From Thiothrix phosphatis (GTDB lineage Bacteria; Pseudomonadota; Gammaproteobacteria; Thiotrichales; Thiotrichaceae), in assembly GCF_035668035.1 (NCBI RefSeq), contig NZ_JAYMYJ010000106.1:1-64000 (forward strand): a stretch of DNA of 64,000 nt, given 5' to 3'. The notes beneath the pieces were generated by a model. The model saw only the letters and a program-made list of their open reading frames with translations. It searched no databases and was not told where the DNA came from. The translations under genes and the position numbers were made by a program. Shown piece by piece: positions 48,998-56,601 of this stretch (position 1 is the first letter of the stretch; the number at the start of each line of letters is the position of its first letter).

Positions 48998-50176
48998 ATG
49001 AGGCAAGCACACGCGGCAGGAGGAACCCTGTCACAGCGGCGGGTTACGATCGAAACCCAATGGAGCCGTTTCATGGCGGGCAGCCCATTCATGAAAGCGG
49101 ATAACGTGCGCGATGACATCATGTCTTCGTGGCAACGCAGCGCCCAATATCTCAAACCCCAACGGCCCCACGCACCGGCTGACGATGAATACACCGCCAC
49201 CAAGCTCTGGCAGGAATCCCAACTTTGCCAGGCAGCCCGCCGCGAACAGGATGCAATGATGCAACTGGCCAAGGAAGGGGAACTGGTGGCGGCGATTGCT
49301 GACCCGAGTGGACGTTTGTTGTGGACGTTTGCCAGCAGCCACATGCAACGGCGGGCTGAAGCCGTCAACTTTACCGCAGGCGGGCATTGGGACGAACGTT
49401 CGGTCGGCACCAATGCTATTGGCCTTACCCTGAAACTGCGGCGCTCGGTCACGGTGTTTTCATCCGAACATTACTTGCCGTTTGTGCATGACTGGGTGTG
49501 TTACGGCGCGCCGATCATTCATCCGCAAACCGGCGAATGCGTAGGCGTGCTGGACATGTCCACCACCTGGAACCGGCATACGCCCTTGGGGCAGGCGGCG
49601 GTGACTGAGCTGGCGCGTTCCATTGCTGCCGGTTTGCCACACAATCTGCCGCGTGCGGAACTGGAAATCCATGCAATGGGCCACCCGCGTGTTTCGTTCC
49701 GGGGCAAGCCGCTGAATCTGCCGATGCGTCAGGTGGAAATTCTCTGTCTGCTGGCGCTGAATCCGCAAGGCTTGAGTCTGGATGGCTTCCACGCCGCGTT
49801 GTATGGCGATGCGCCGGTTTCCACCGCAACCCTGAAGTCGGAACTTTCCCATTTGCGCCGGGTATTGGATGGGCAGATTGGTTCACGGCCTTACCGTTTG
49901 CTGGCACCCGTCTGGGCTGATTTCATCCAGGTTTGGCAGACTTTGCGTCAGCAGCGCACCAACGAAGCTTTCTCGCTGTATCGCGGTTCATTCCTGCCGC
50001 AATCCGAGTCACCGGAGCTGGAGGAATGGCGGCATTGCATCGACGCGGTGATGGGGAAGGCATTGGAATCCTGCCAGAACCCTGCCCTATTGATGGAAAA
50101 GCTGTGCCACAGTACGTCCGGCAGTGAACTGGTGCGCGAACGGCTGGCCGAACTGGCCTCAAACGGCGGGTTCTGA
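48998..50176 (+). CDS. GAF-domain regulator with C-terminal winged helix, candidate activator of the alcohol regulon
   Basis: This encodes 392 residues. Residues 38-50 (Arg-Asp-Asp-Ile-Met-Ser-Ser-Trp-Gln-Arg-Ser) resemble the N-terminus of AcoR-type activators. Residues 85-215 form a GAF-like sensor with Asp-Glu-Arg-Ser-Val-Gly-Thr-Asn-Ala-Ile-Gly and His-Asp-Trp-Val-Cys-Tyr-Gly-Ala-Pro-Ile. There is no sigma-54 AAA domain. Instead residues 227-305 look like an OmpR/SARP winged helix (Leu-Pro-Met-Arg-Gln-Val-Glu-Ile-Leu-Cys-Leu-Leu-Ala, then Leu-Lys-Ser-Glu-Leu-Ser-His-Leu-Arg-Arg-Val-Leu). GCAGGAGGAGG precedes the ATG. It lies at the centre of the GGTTGG sites. Being their reader is inferred. 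Confidence 0.8.
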   Translation: MRQAHAAGGTLSQRRVTIETQWSRFMAGSPFMKADNVRDDIMSSWQRSAQYLKPQRPHAPADDEYTATKLWQESQLCQAARREQDAMMQLAKEGELVAAIADPSGRLLWTFASSHMQRRAEAVNFTAGGHWDERSVGTNAIGLTLKLRRSVTVFSSEHYLPFVHDWVCYGAPIIHPQTGECVGVLDMSTTWNRHTPLGQAAVTELARSIAAGLPHNLPRAELEIHAMGHPRVSFRGKPLNLPMRQVEILCLLALNPQGLSLDGFHAALYGDAPVSTATLKSELSHLRRVLDGQIGSRPYRLLAPVWADFIQVWQTLRQQRTNEAFSLYRGSFLPQSESPELEEWRHCIDAVMGKALESCQNPALLMEKLCHSTSGSELVRERLAELASNGGF

Positions 50177-51184
50177 ACAGGTCAATGCTGCGTAATGCCG
50201 CAGGTATTCCGGCTCGTAGGTTTGCAAAGCGCTACGCAAGTCATCGGCAGCAATCAGGGAAGAAAGCGCCCGCGCCAGCACATTGCAGTTCCACAAGCCA
50301 ACCACCGGCTGTTGGCCGAATGCGTAACGGCCTTTTTCATCCGCCGGGTTGATCACGCACGCCGGGTCACGTTCCGGGGTAAAGCCGCTTAAACCCACAT
50401 CCAGCGTCAGTCCAAGGATGGACTGATTGTCGGTGTTCATCACACCATGTACGAATCCTACTGCCTGCCAGTGTGCTATCAGCCGCGCTGCGCGTAACAC
50501 CACTTCCTGGAAAAATGCTGCATAGCGTTGTTCGCCTGCCTCTGCGCAATGCGGGAAATGCCAGTGGATGACGTAATCAGCCAGTTTGCGCAAGGCTTTC
50601 GTATTGCGCTGGAAATGGTAGTTCTCGAAAGTGCCGAAACGGATATGGCTGGGGGCAATGCGGGTCAGCATGGCTTCCGGGCCAAAACCGCTGCGGTAGA
50701 CCAGCCCGGAACCCTGGGTGATGCATAGGCAGCGAGTGGTGGGCACGCCGAGTGCAGCCAATTGCTCAGTGATGGCGTATTCGTGCAGGCATTCGTCCAG
50801 CCCCGCGCGGCCATCGGCATTGCGGGCGTAAGGGGTGCGGCCAGCGCCTTTCAGGCAGATGTCGAGCAAGCCTGTTGCGGTTTCCACTTCCCCCAATAAC
50901 ACGGCGCGCCCATCGCCCAAAAATGGGTTGAAGTGGCCGAACTGATGCCCGGCGTAAGCTTGTGCCAGCGGGCGGCTGTTAGGTAGCAAGGCATTGCCGC
51001 TGAATATTTGTAGGAAATCGTCGGTTGCGCATTCAGCAGGGTCGAGGCCGAGCTGTTGCCCAATAGCAGGGTTAGCGCGTGTAAGGCTGGGATGCTGCAA
51101 ACCCTGCGGCTGGTGTTCGGCGTAGAACCCTTCCCCCAAGCCGTGGAAATGCTGCTGGAGGGTGAGTTCGGCCAGCCGTTTCAT
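50159..51184 (-). pseudogene. selO: C-terminally truncated SelO (YdiU) protein adenylyltransferase
   Basis: This encodes 341 residues against about 480 for SelO, which transfers AMP to protein hydroxyls. The N-terminal pseudokinase part is well preserved: Phe-Ser-Gly-Asn, Ala-Gly-His-Gln-Phe-Gly, Lys-Gly-Ala-Gly-Arg-Thr-Pro-Tyr and His-Gly-Val-Met-Asn-Thr-Asp-Asn. The normal Asp-(Phe/Tyr)-Gly-Pro reads Asp-Val-Gly-Leu here. After Tyr-Ala-Ala-Leu the sequence stops matching and ends within eight residues, overlapping the convergent regulator gene by 18 bp. About 140 C-terminal residues are missing, so I call it a probable pseudogene cut when the alcohol island was joined. The start at 51184 overlaps the TfoX gene (ATGA). 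Confidence 0.72.
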
Positions 51185-51546
51185 GCTTTGGCTTGCTTGC
51201 TGCGTTTGGGCGGGGCTTTGTGTTTGAGGGCGGTGGCGTAGGCTTTGCGCGCCCATTCCAGCAGTTGGTCTTGGTCTTCCAGCAGGTCGGCGGGCACCGT
51301 CCAGTAGGACATGACCGCAACCTTGCCATCTTTCTTGCTGTAAGTGAAAGGTTGGCTGCCTGCCTGTTCGTAATCGGCTTGGTTGTCCTCCGTCACCTTG
51401 AAGTAGAGGGTATCGCTGATCACGATGGCGAAGATCACGTCGTCGCGGTAGATGCCGAAGCCGCCGAACATGGAACGGTGCGTCACCTGCCCGAGCGGGG
51501 CGAGCAGTTCGAGGAGGTAGGTGAGGTATTCGGTTGGTTTGGGCAT
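51181..51546 (-). CDS. TfoX/Sxy N-terminal domain protein
   Basis: This encodes 121 residues. It has the TfoX_N pattern: Leu-Gly-Gln-Val-Thr-His-Arg-Ser-Met-Phe-Gly-Gly-Phe-Gly-Ile-Tyr, then Leu-Tyr-Phe-Lys-Val and Met-Ser-Tyr-Trp-Thr-Val-Pro. It lacks the C-terminal TfoX domain. Full-length TfoX promotes competence gene expression; short versions like this are of uncertain role. The Lys/Ala-rich tail is probably disordered. It is followed by selO with a 4-bp overlap. Confidence 0.85.
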   Translation of the reverse strand: MPKPTEYLTYLLELLAPLGQVTHRSMFGGFGIYRDDVIFAIVISDTLYFKVTEDNQADYEQAGSQPFTYSKKDGKVAVMSYWTVPADLLEDQDQLLEWARKAYATALKHKAPPKRSKQAKA

Positions 51547-51702
51547 GGTGCTACCCGCTTGTGTCTAAACAGTCTTCTAGACTAGCAACATCATGATGCT
51601 TTTCAAAGGGAGCGCTGGGGAATATTGATAAAGCGAATAGGCTGTTTAGGGATGGTGGTGCTAAACTCAAATACTCCTTAGGCGCAGTACGTGGAGTGCT
51701 TT

Positions 51703-52032
51703 ATGAATGTTATAGGCATCAAGGAATTACAAACCAATCCCGGTAAACTCAGCCATTCACTACTAAACAATGAATACATGTTGATCACCCGCCGTGGCGA
51801 GCCGCTGGGTGTGGCGCTGCCTTTCGGCACACAGTTGCTGGAAAATGGCATGAAAAACTGGGTTGCCCTCAAGGCTTTTCAGGCGGGTGATTTGAGCCTG
51901 GGGCAGTTGGGCAAGGTTTTGGGCAAAAACAAGCATGAAACACTCACGTTGTTGGGGGAGCTGAACATACCTTTTGCTGATTACGATTTGCAGGAAGATT
52001 TACAGACACTGGATGAGCTGTTTCCAGCATGA
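51703..52032 (+). CDS. Antitoxin with Phd-like N-terminus and UPF0175-like C-terminus
   Basis: This encodes 109 residues from the ATG at 51703, which has GTGGAG upstream. The N-terminus Val-Ile-Gly-Ile-Lys-Glu-Leu-Gln-Thr-Asn-Pro-Gly-Lys-Leu-Ser resembles Phd/YefM DNA-binding domains. The C-terminus, with Phe-Gln-Ala-Gly-Asp-Leu-Ser-Leu-Gly-Gln-Leu-Gly-Lys and Ile-Pro-Phe-Ala-Asp-Tyr-Asp, matches UPF0175. It overlaps the DUF3368 PIN-like toxin gene by 4 bp (ATGA), a well-known antitoxin/toxin pairing. Confidence 0.83.
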   Translation: MNVIGIKELQTNPGKLSHSLLNNEYMLITRRGEPLGVALPFGTQLLENGMKNWVALKAFQAGDLSLGQLGKVLGKNKHETLTLLGELNIPFADYDLQEDLQTLDELFPA

Positions 52033-52520
52033 CGGCTATTATCGTTAGTGACACTACCAGCCTGATTGTGCTGGAAAAGCTCCAGGCATTGCCGTTGTTG
52101 TGTCACCTGTTTTCGCGTGTGCTGATACCTGAGGTTGTTCTTGCTGAATTACAGGCGGGTTCTCCTCATATTCACGAGCTCATTGAGCAGCTTGCTTGTC
52201 TGGAGGTGGTGACTGTTCCCGTTTCCCGCAGGTTGGAGTCTTTGTTGCTGTTGCTGGATGCCGGGGAGGCGAATGCGATTGAATTGGCTGTCAGCCGTCA
52301 TTTGCCACTGATTATTGATGAACGTAAAGGGCGTCAAATTGCACACCAGTTCGGTTTGAAGATAACAGGCTTTGCCGGATTGTTGATTCAGGCTGTTCGC
52401 CATGGGGTGATTGATAGGGAGACTGCACTGGAATATCTGGATCAGGCGATGATGAATGGGTTACGTCTGTCTGACCCATTATTGCGGCAAGTGAGAGAGG
52501 CACTGGGCAAGATAAGCTAA
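52029..52520 (+). CDS. DUF3368 PIN-like toxin
   Basis: This encodes 163 residues. The PIN-like start Ile-Ile-Val-Ser-Asp-Thr-Thr-Ser-Leu-Ile-Val-Leu holds the first acidic ligand. Pro-Glu-Val-Val-Leu-Ala-Glu-Leu, Leu-Asp-Ala-Gly-Glu-Ala-Asn-Ala-Ile-Glu-Leu-Ala and Ile-Ile-Asp-Glu-Arg-Lys-Gly-Arg complete the DUF3368 pattern. It is a probable RNase toxin neutralised by the gene just upstream. The 230 bp after it, before dsbB, show no gene. Confidence 0.85.
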   Translation: MTAIIVSDTTSLIVLEKLQALPLLCHLFSRVLIPEVVLAELQAGSPHIHELIEQLACLEVVTVPVSRRLESLLLLLDAGEANAIELAVSRHLPLIIDERKGRQIAHQFGLKITGFAGLLIQAVRHGVIDRETALEYLDQAMMNGLRLSDPLLRQVREALGKIS

Positions 52521-52753
52521 CGCTGCTTGCCTTTTGTCACGCCTCAGGTCTTCCCTCCGACTTACACTAACCCTATAAAGCCAGGGAGGAAGCGCCATAC
52601 TTCAAATCCTCATCATGGCAGCAGCCACATCCCAATTTGTCCCATAGGGTTCAGCGTAAAGCCGTGGCATTGGCTTTGAAACTGCTGTAATTTGTCGCCA
52701 GTTCTTCGGACATGCCAAAATGCGACAAGTGTAGATACAGGAAATTAAGCGAA

Positions 52754-53260
52754 ATGATCACAATAACCCGTAAAATTGCGTGGCTGGCCATTGGCCTGGG
52801 CACTTTGGGGCTTGCCGCTGGCAGCCTGATCCTGACGGCTTGGCTGGATTTGCACCCGTGTTACTTATGCATTTTCCAGCGCTTGCTGTTCATCCTGATT
52901 GGTGTATTCGGCTTGCTGGCGGTTAGCGGATTCGGGGAAAAGTTATGGGGCGGAGCCATCCTGCTGTTGTCAGGCATCGGCATCAGCGTGTCGGCGTATC
53001 AAACCTGGTTGCAGCTACAGCCGCCTGGGTCTGCCTCCTGTGCAGGTGGGCAACCCAACCTGATCGAACAATTGGTTTACTTCCTGAGCGACAACGTCCC
53101 TAGCCTGTTTGAGGTTTCCGGCTTATGTGAAGACGAGGAACTGGTGATCCTGGGGCTTTCGCTAGCCAACTGGGCGCTGGTTTCATTCCTGTCAGTGTTT
53201 GCTGTGGCGATTTGGGGGATGTTCAGCAAGCAACCGTGGGTAATCGGTTCCCGCCGCTGA
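52754..53260 (+). CDS. dsbB: Disulfide bond formation protein DsbB
   Basis: This encodes 168 residues with four membrane helices. The first periplasmic loop carries Cys36-Tyr-Leu-Cys39 followed by Phe-Gln-Arg, and the second has two separated cysteines (Ser-Ala-Ser-Cys and Ser-Gly-Leu-Cys). It reoxidises DsbA and passes electrons to quinone, which helps form disulfides in exported proteins. The start at 52754 gives the standard N-terminus; an in-frame ATG at 52712 adds a Cys-rich leader that is not conserved. It borders, but probably is not part of, the alcohol island. Confidence 0.92.
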   Translation: MITITRKIAWLAIGLGTLGLAAGSLILTAWLDLHPCYLCIFQRLLFILIGVFGLLAVSGFGEKLWGGAILLLSGIGISVSAYQTWLQLQPPGSASCAGGQPNLIEQLVYFLSDNVPSLFEVSGLCEDEELVILGLSLANWALVSFLSVFAVAIWGMFSKQPWVIGSRR

Positions 53261-53286
53261 TCGGTTGCAGGGTACAGGCCAAAAAG

Positions 53287-53312
53287 CGCGGGCCAGGAAA
53301 ACCCGGCCCGCG
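53287..53312 (-). terminator. Intrinsic terminator of the aldehyde dehydrogenase gene
   Basis: CGCGGGCC and GGCCCGCG form an 8-bp stem around a 10-nt loop. On the minus strand TTTTT follows directly. It may serve dsbB from the other side too. Confidence 0.82.
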
Positions 53313-53335
53313 TATCACACGCTAGGAGGAGGAAA

Positions 53336-54856
53336 TCAGAAGAAGCCCAGAGGGTTGATGTCGTAGCTGACCAACAGGTTTTTGGTTTGCTGGTAGTGGT
53401 CGAGCATCATTTTGTGGGTTTCGCGCCCTACCCCGGACTTTTTGTAGCCGCCGAAGGCTGCATGTGCAGGGTAGAGGTGGTAACAGTTGGTCCATACCCG
53501 GCCTGCGTGGATGCCACGGCCCATGCGGTAGGAACGGTTCATGTCGCGGGTCCATACGCCTGCACCCAAACCAAACTCAGTGTCATTGGCAATCGCCAGC
53601 GCTTCTGCTTCATCCTTGAACGTCGTCACCGATACCACCGGCCCGAAAATTTCTTCCTGGAACACCCGCATATTGTTGGTGCCTTTCAGCAGGGTCGGCT
53701 TGATGTAGTAACCATCGCAGTATTCACCGCTGAGGTGTTCCGCTTCGCCGCCGGTGATGACTTCGGCACCTTCATCCTTACCGATCTGAATGTATTCCAG
53801 AATCTTGTCGTACTGTTCCTGGGAAGCTTGTGCACCGACCATGACTTCAGTGTCCAGCGGGTTGCCGCGTTTGATCTGGGCGGCACGCTCAATCACCATG
53901 CCGATGAATTTTTCGTACATGTCTTCCTGCACCAGCATGCGGGATGGGCAGGTGCAGACTTCACCCTGGTTGAAGAAGGCCAGTACCGCGCCTTCGACTG
54001 CTTTGCTCAGGAAGGAGTCTTCGTGATCCATGACATCGGAGAAGTAAACATTAGGTGATTTGCCGCCCAGTTCCACGGTGGAGGGAATGATATTGTCGGC
54101 AGCGTATTTCATAATCAGTGAGCCGACCGGGGTGGAGCCGGTGAAGGCAATCTTGGCGATGCGGGTGCTGGTTGCCAGTGCCTTGCCTGCTTCCGCGCCG
54201 AAACCATTGACGATGTTCAGCACGCCTGCTGGCAGCAAATCCTGGATCAGTTCCGCCAGCACCAGGATGGAGGCTGGCGTTTGTTCGGCAGGCTTGAGCA
54301 CGACGCAGTTACCCGCAGCCAGCGCTGGAGCCAGTTTCCATGCGGCCATCAGCAGCGGGAAGTTCCACGGAATGATCTGCCCGACCACGCCCAGCGGCTC
54401 GTGGAAGTGGTAAGCAACGGTGTGTTCGTCGATTTCGCTGAGAGTGCCTTCCTGCGCACGCAGGCAGCCTGCAAAGTAGCGGAAATGGTCGACGCACAGT
54501 GGCACGTCTGCGTTCAGGGTTTCGCGCACGGCTTTGCCGTTGTCCCAGGTTTCGGCGACGGCCAGCATTTCCAGGTTGGCTTCAATGCGGTCAGCGATTT
54601 TCAGCAGGATGTTGGAACGGGCGGTGACGGAGGTTTTGCCCCAGGCGTCTTTGGCTGCGTGTGCTGCGTCCAGTGCCAGCTCAATGTCTTCCGCGCTGGA
54701 ACGGGGAATCTGGCAGAACGGTTTGCCATTCACCGGGGAAATATTGTCGAAGTATTCGCCTTTGACCGGCTCCTTCCACTGGCCGCCGATGAAGTTGCCA
54801 TAGCGTCCCTTGAAGTTGATGACTGCGCCAGCGGTGTTCGGATTTGCGTATTGCAT
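53336..54856 (-). CDS. NAD-dependent aldehyde dehydrogenase, ExaC-like
   Basis: This encodes 506 residues, close to ExaC/AcoD acetaldehyde dehydrogenases. Pro-Trp-Asn-Phe-Pro, Phe-Thr-Gly-Ser-Thr-Pro-Val-Gly and Glu262 in Val-Glu-Leu-Gly-Gly-Lys-Ser are present. The catalytic Cys301 in Asn-Gln-Gly-Glu-Val-Cys-Thr-Cys-Pro is intact. The C-terminal Ala-Phe-Gly-Gly-Tyr-Lys-Lys-Ser-Gly is standard. In ethanol-oxidising pseudomonads this enzyme oxidises the aldehyde made by the quinoprotein. A GGTTGG site with a -10 at the fixed spacing upstream places it in the same regulon although it is 9 kb from the dehydrogenase. Confidence 0.93.
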   Translation of the reverse strand: MQYANPNTAGAVINFKGRYGNFIGGQWKEPVKGEYFDNISPVNGKPFCQIPRSSAEDIELALDAAHAAKDAWGKTSVTARSNILLKIADRIEANLEMLAVAETWDNGKAVRETLNADVPLCVDHFRYFAGCLRAQEGTLSEIDEHTVAYHFHEPLGVVGQIIPWNFPLLMAAWKLAPALAAGNCVVLKPAEQTPASILVLAELIQDLLPAGVLNIVNGFGAEAGKALATSTRIAKIAFTGSTPVGSLIMKYAADNIIPSTVELGGKSPNVYFSDVMDHEDSFLSKAVEGAVLAFFNQGEVCTCPSRMLVQEDMYEKFIGMVIERAAQIKRGNPLDTEVMVGAQASQEQYDKILEYIQIGKDEGAEVITGGEAEHLSGEYCDGYYIKPTLLKGTNNMRVFQEEIFGPVVSVTTFKDEAEALAIANDTEFGLGAGVWTRDMNRSYRMGRGIHAGRVWTNCYHLYPAHAAFGGYKKSGVGRETHKMMLDHYQQTKNLLVSYDINPLGFF

Positions 54857-54933
54857 GTTGGTCGTCCTCTCTCTCTATTTGCCGTTTGATAGGTCGGGAT
54901 TGCCTCCCTTGAGAACAAGACTACGGCGGCAAA

Positions 54934-54950
54934 GGTTGGGAAAAGGTGGG
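54934..54950 (-). promoter_or_regulatory. GGTTGG tandem site, promoter of the aldehyde dehydrogenase
   Basis: GGTTGG-GAAAA-GGTGGG on the plus strand. Leftward, TAGTCT (54918-54923) is exactly 10 bp beyond. Its distal half is also part of the 39-bp direct repeat at 54943-54981. Confidence 0.73.
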
Positions 54951-54981
54951 ATACAACAACAATCGTGACGTGAGAAATAGG
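54943..54981 (+). repeat. 39-bp direct repeat, copy 1
   Basis: It begins AAGGTGGGATACAACAACAA and matches 55627-55665 at 37 of 39 positions. It includes the GGTGGG half of the aldehyde dehydrogenase promoter site. The two copies bracket the TumE/TumA remnant. Confidence 0.88.
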
Positions 54982-55040
54982 TGTATTGGGCGCGAATGTC
55001 TTTCTGGTCGCGCTGACACAAACAGTGAGCGTTGATGAAA

Positions 55041-55412
55041 CTATGCTGCTTCTGCGGTCAGGGTGAAATCCGCATGGATTGTATCGTAGGGGACGCAGAT
55101 GCCACCCGCATCCTGCTCGACAATGCCATGTTCGATCAGGATTTTGATGTCATCATGCACGCGCCGGACATCACGCTGAACCTGTTTTGCCAGTTCGCGG
55201 ATACTGGTTTTACCCAGTTTTTGCAGCTTGACCACCAAATCCCAGCGGCGGGCGTTGATTACTTCAAAGAACATGCCGGGAGAAGTGAAGGTCAGGTATT
55301 CGCCAGCGTATTCGCCCTTGTTCCAGGCATCCAGAAAGCGGGTGGCAGACGCCTGCATGGCCTGTTCTTCCGTCAGTATCTTGATTTCGAGGGTGCGTTC
55401 AGTCTTGGTCAT
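55041..55412 (-). CDS. TumA-like antitoxin (HVO_A0114/MarR-type helix-turn-helix)
   Basis: This encodes 123 residues from the ATG at 55412. Arg-Arg-Trp-Asp-Leu-Val-Val-Lys-Leu, Ser-Ile-Arg-Glu-Leu-Ala-Lys-Gln-Val-Gln-Arg-Asp-Val-Arg-Arg-Val-His-Asp-Asp and Leu-Ile-Glu-His-Gly-Ile-Val show the winged helix of the HVO_A0114 family. That family partners the TumE toxin. The gene is intact, but its toxin partner just upstream is truncated. It overlaps that remnant by 4 bp. Confidence 0.8.
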   Translation of the reverse strand: MTKTERTLEIKILTEEQAMQASATRFLDAWNKGEYAGEYLTFTSPGMFFEVINARRWDLVVKLQKLGKTSIRELAKQVQRDVRRVHDDIKILIEHGIVEQDAGGICVPYDTIHADFTLTAEAA

Positions 55413-55528
55413 GATTTGTACAGGTGTTTGCTGCCTACCACAGGCTGCTCCAATTCCCATATCACCATTTCCTGAATGTGGCCGCCTTCATAAACGATGC
55501 GGTCTTTGAGTATGAGTTTTGCTGGCAT
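55409..55528 (-). pseudogene. Truncated TumE-like toxin (DUF6516)
   Basis: This encodes only 39 residues against roughly 100 or more in the family. The N-terminal pattern Lys-Leu-Ile-Leu-Lys-Asp-Arg-Ile-Val-Tyr-Glu-Gly-Gly and Glu-Met-Val-Ile-Trp-Glu-Leu is TumE-like. It reaches Gly-Ser-Lys-His-Leu-Tyr-Lys and then stops where the family continues with its conserved core. The stop still overlaps the antitoxin start (ATGA), as the intact junction would. An internal deletion therefore seems to have removed the middle and C-terminus. The protein is too short to be an active toxin. Confidence 0.62.
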
Positions 55529-55626
55529 GTTGACATTATGACAACGGCAAGCGGCGGGATCAATGCGTGGTGAGCATTTTCTGATAGGAAAGTAGCACGT
55601 TTTATGAGCAGTCGTGTTTACAAAAT

Positions 55627-55665
55627 AAGGTGGGATACAACAACAATCGTGGCGAGAGAAATAGG
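55627..55665 (+). repeat. 39-bp direct repeat, copy 2
   Basis: It matches 54943-54981 except for two substitutions. It lies 55 bp before moeB. Only the second GGTGGG half-site is included, so no full tandem motif is present here. Confidence 0.88.
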
Positions 55666-55720
55666 CTTCAACCCTAGGTTTTCGCTATGCTGAAACGAAA
55701 CCACCGGGGAAGGAGCCACC

Positions 55721-56476
55721 ATGGATGATGACCAGTTGTTGCGTTACAGCCGCCAGATCATGCTGCCGCAGATCGACCTGACGGGGCAGGAAAAACTCAA
55801 CGCTGCATCGGTGCTGATTATTGGCCTGGGAGGGCTGGGTTCCCCCGTTGCCATGTACCTCGCCGCCAGTGGTGTAGGCAGGCTGGTGCTCTGCGACCCG
55901 GATGTGGTCGACCTGACCAACCTGCAACGCCAGATTGCGCACGATACCCCCAAAGTCGGCCTGCCCAAGGTCGATTCCGCCGCCGAAACCCTGCGCCGCC
56001 TCAACCCGGAAACCACGCTCGAAACCATCCCCTCCAAACTGGACGAAACTGCCCTGCTGGAGCAGATGCAGCAGGTGGATGTCGTCGTGGATTGCACCGA
56101 CAGCCTCGATTCCCGCCTGCTGATCAATCGTGCGGCAGTGGCTGCCCGCAAGCCGCTGGTGTCCGCCGCCGCCATCCGCTGGGAAGGGCAGATCAGCGTG
56201 TTCCAGCCCCACCTTGGGGAAAACCCTTGCTACCACTGCTTTTACGGCAAGGTCGGCGGCCTTGCGCAAACCTGTAGTGAAAACGGTGTGGTCGGCCCCC
56301 TACTGGGCGTGCTTGGCAGCATGCAGGCGTTGGAAACCCTCAAGTTGCTGGTCGGCAGCGGCACAACCCTGACCGGGCGTGTCCTGATGTTCGACGGGCA
56401 GGCGATGGAATGGATGGAATTCAAACTACCGCGCGACCCCAACTGCCCGGTATGCGGCAACCTTCACAGAAGGTAA
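55721..56476 (+). CDS. moeB: Molybdopterin-synthase adenylyltransferase (MoeB/ThiF family)
   Basis: This encodes 251 residues. The ATP site is Gly-Leu-Gly-Gly-Leu-Gly-Ser-Pro (35-42). Two zinc CxxC pairs are at Cys170/Cys173 and Cys242/Cys245, and a mobile-loop cysteine is Cys185. MoeB adenylates the C-terminus of MoaD during molybdopterin synthesis; ThiF and HesA relatives are hard to exclude. GGGAAGGAG precedes the ATG. It sits immediately ahead of a molybdenum hydroxylase operon, which supports the molybdenum cofactor role. Confidence 0.87.
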   Translation: MDDDQLLRYSRQIMLPQIDLTGQEKLNAASVLIIGLGGLGSPVAMYLAASGVGRLVLCDPDVVDLTNLQRQIAHDTPKVGLPKVDSAAETLRRLNPETTLETIPSKLDETALLEQMQQVDVVVDCTDSLDSRLLINRAAVAARKPLVSAAAIRWEGQISVFQPHLGENPCYHCFYGKVGGLAQTCSENGVVGPLLGVLGSMQALETLKLLVGSGTTLTGRVLMFDGQAMEWMEFKLPRDPNCPVCGNLHRR

Positions 56477-56601
56477 GGACTCTCAAAACCCCCAAATATT
56501 TTGGTATACACTCAATCTTATCCTGGAGGAGTCAAAAGTTAGAAAAACCGCCGTTCCGCGCCTCGCCAGAGACGCCACAAACCCAAGAGGAGGAGGAATC
56601 A

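Noticed and set aside
54982..55626. Segment between the 39-bp repeats considered as an insertion sequence
   Set aside because: It contains only the TumE stump and antitoxin, with no transposase and no terminal inverted repeats.
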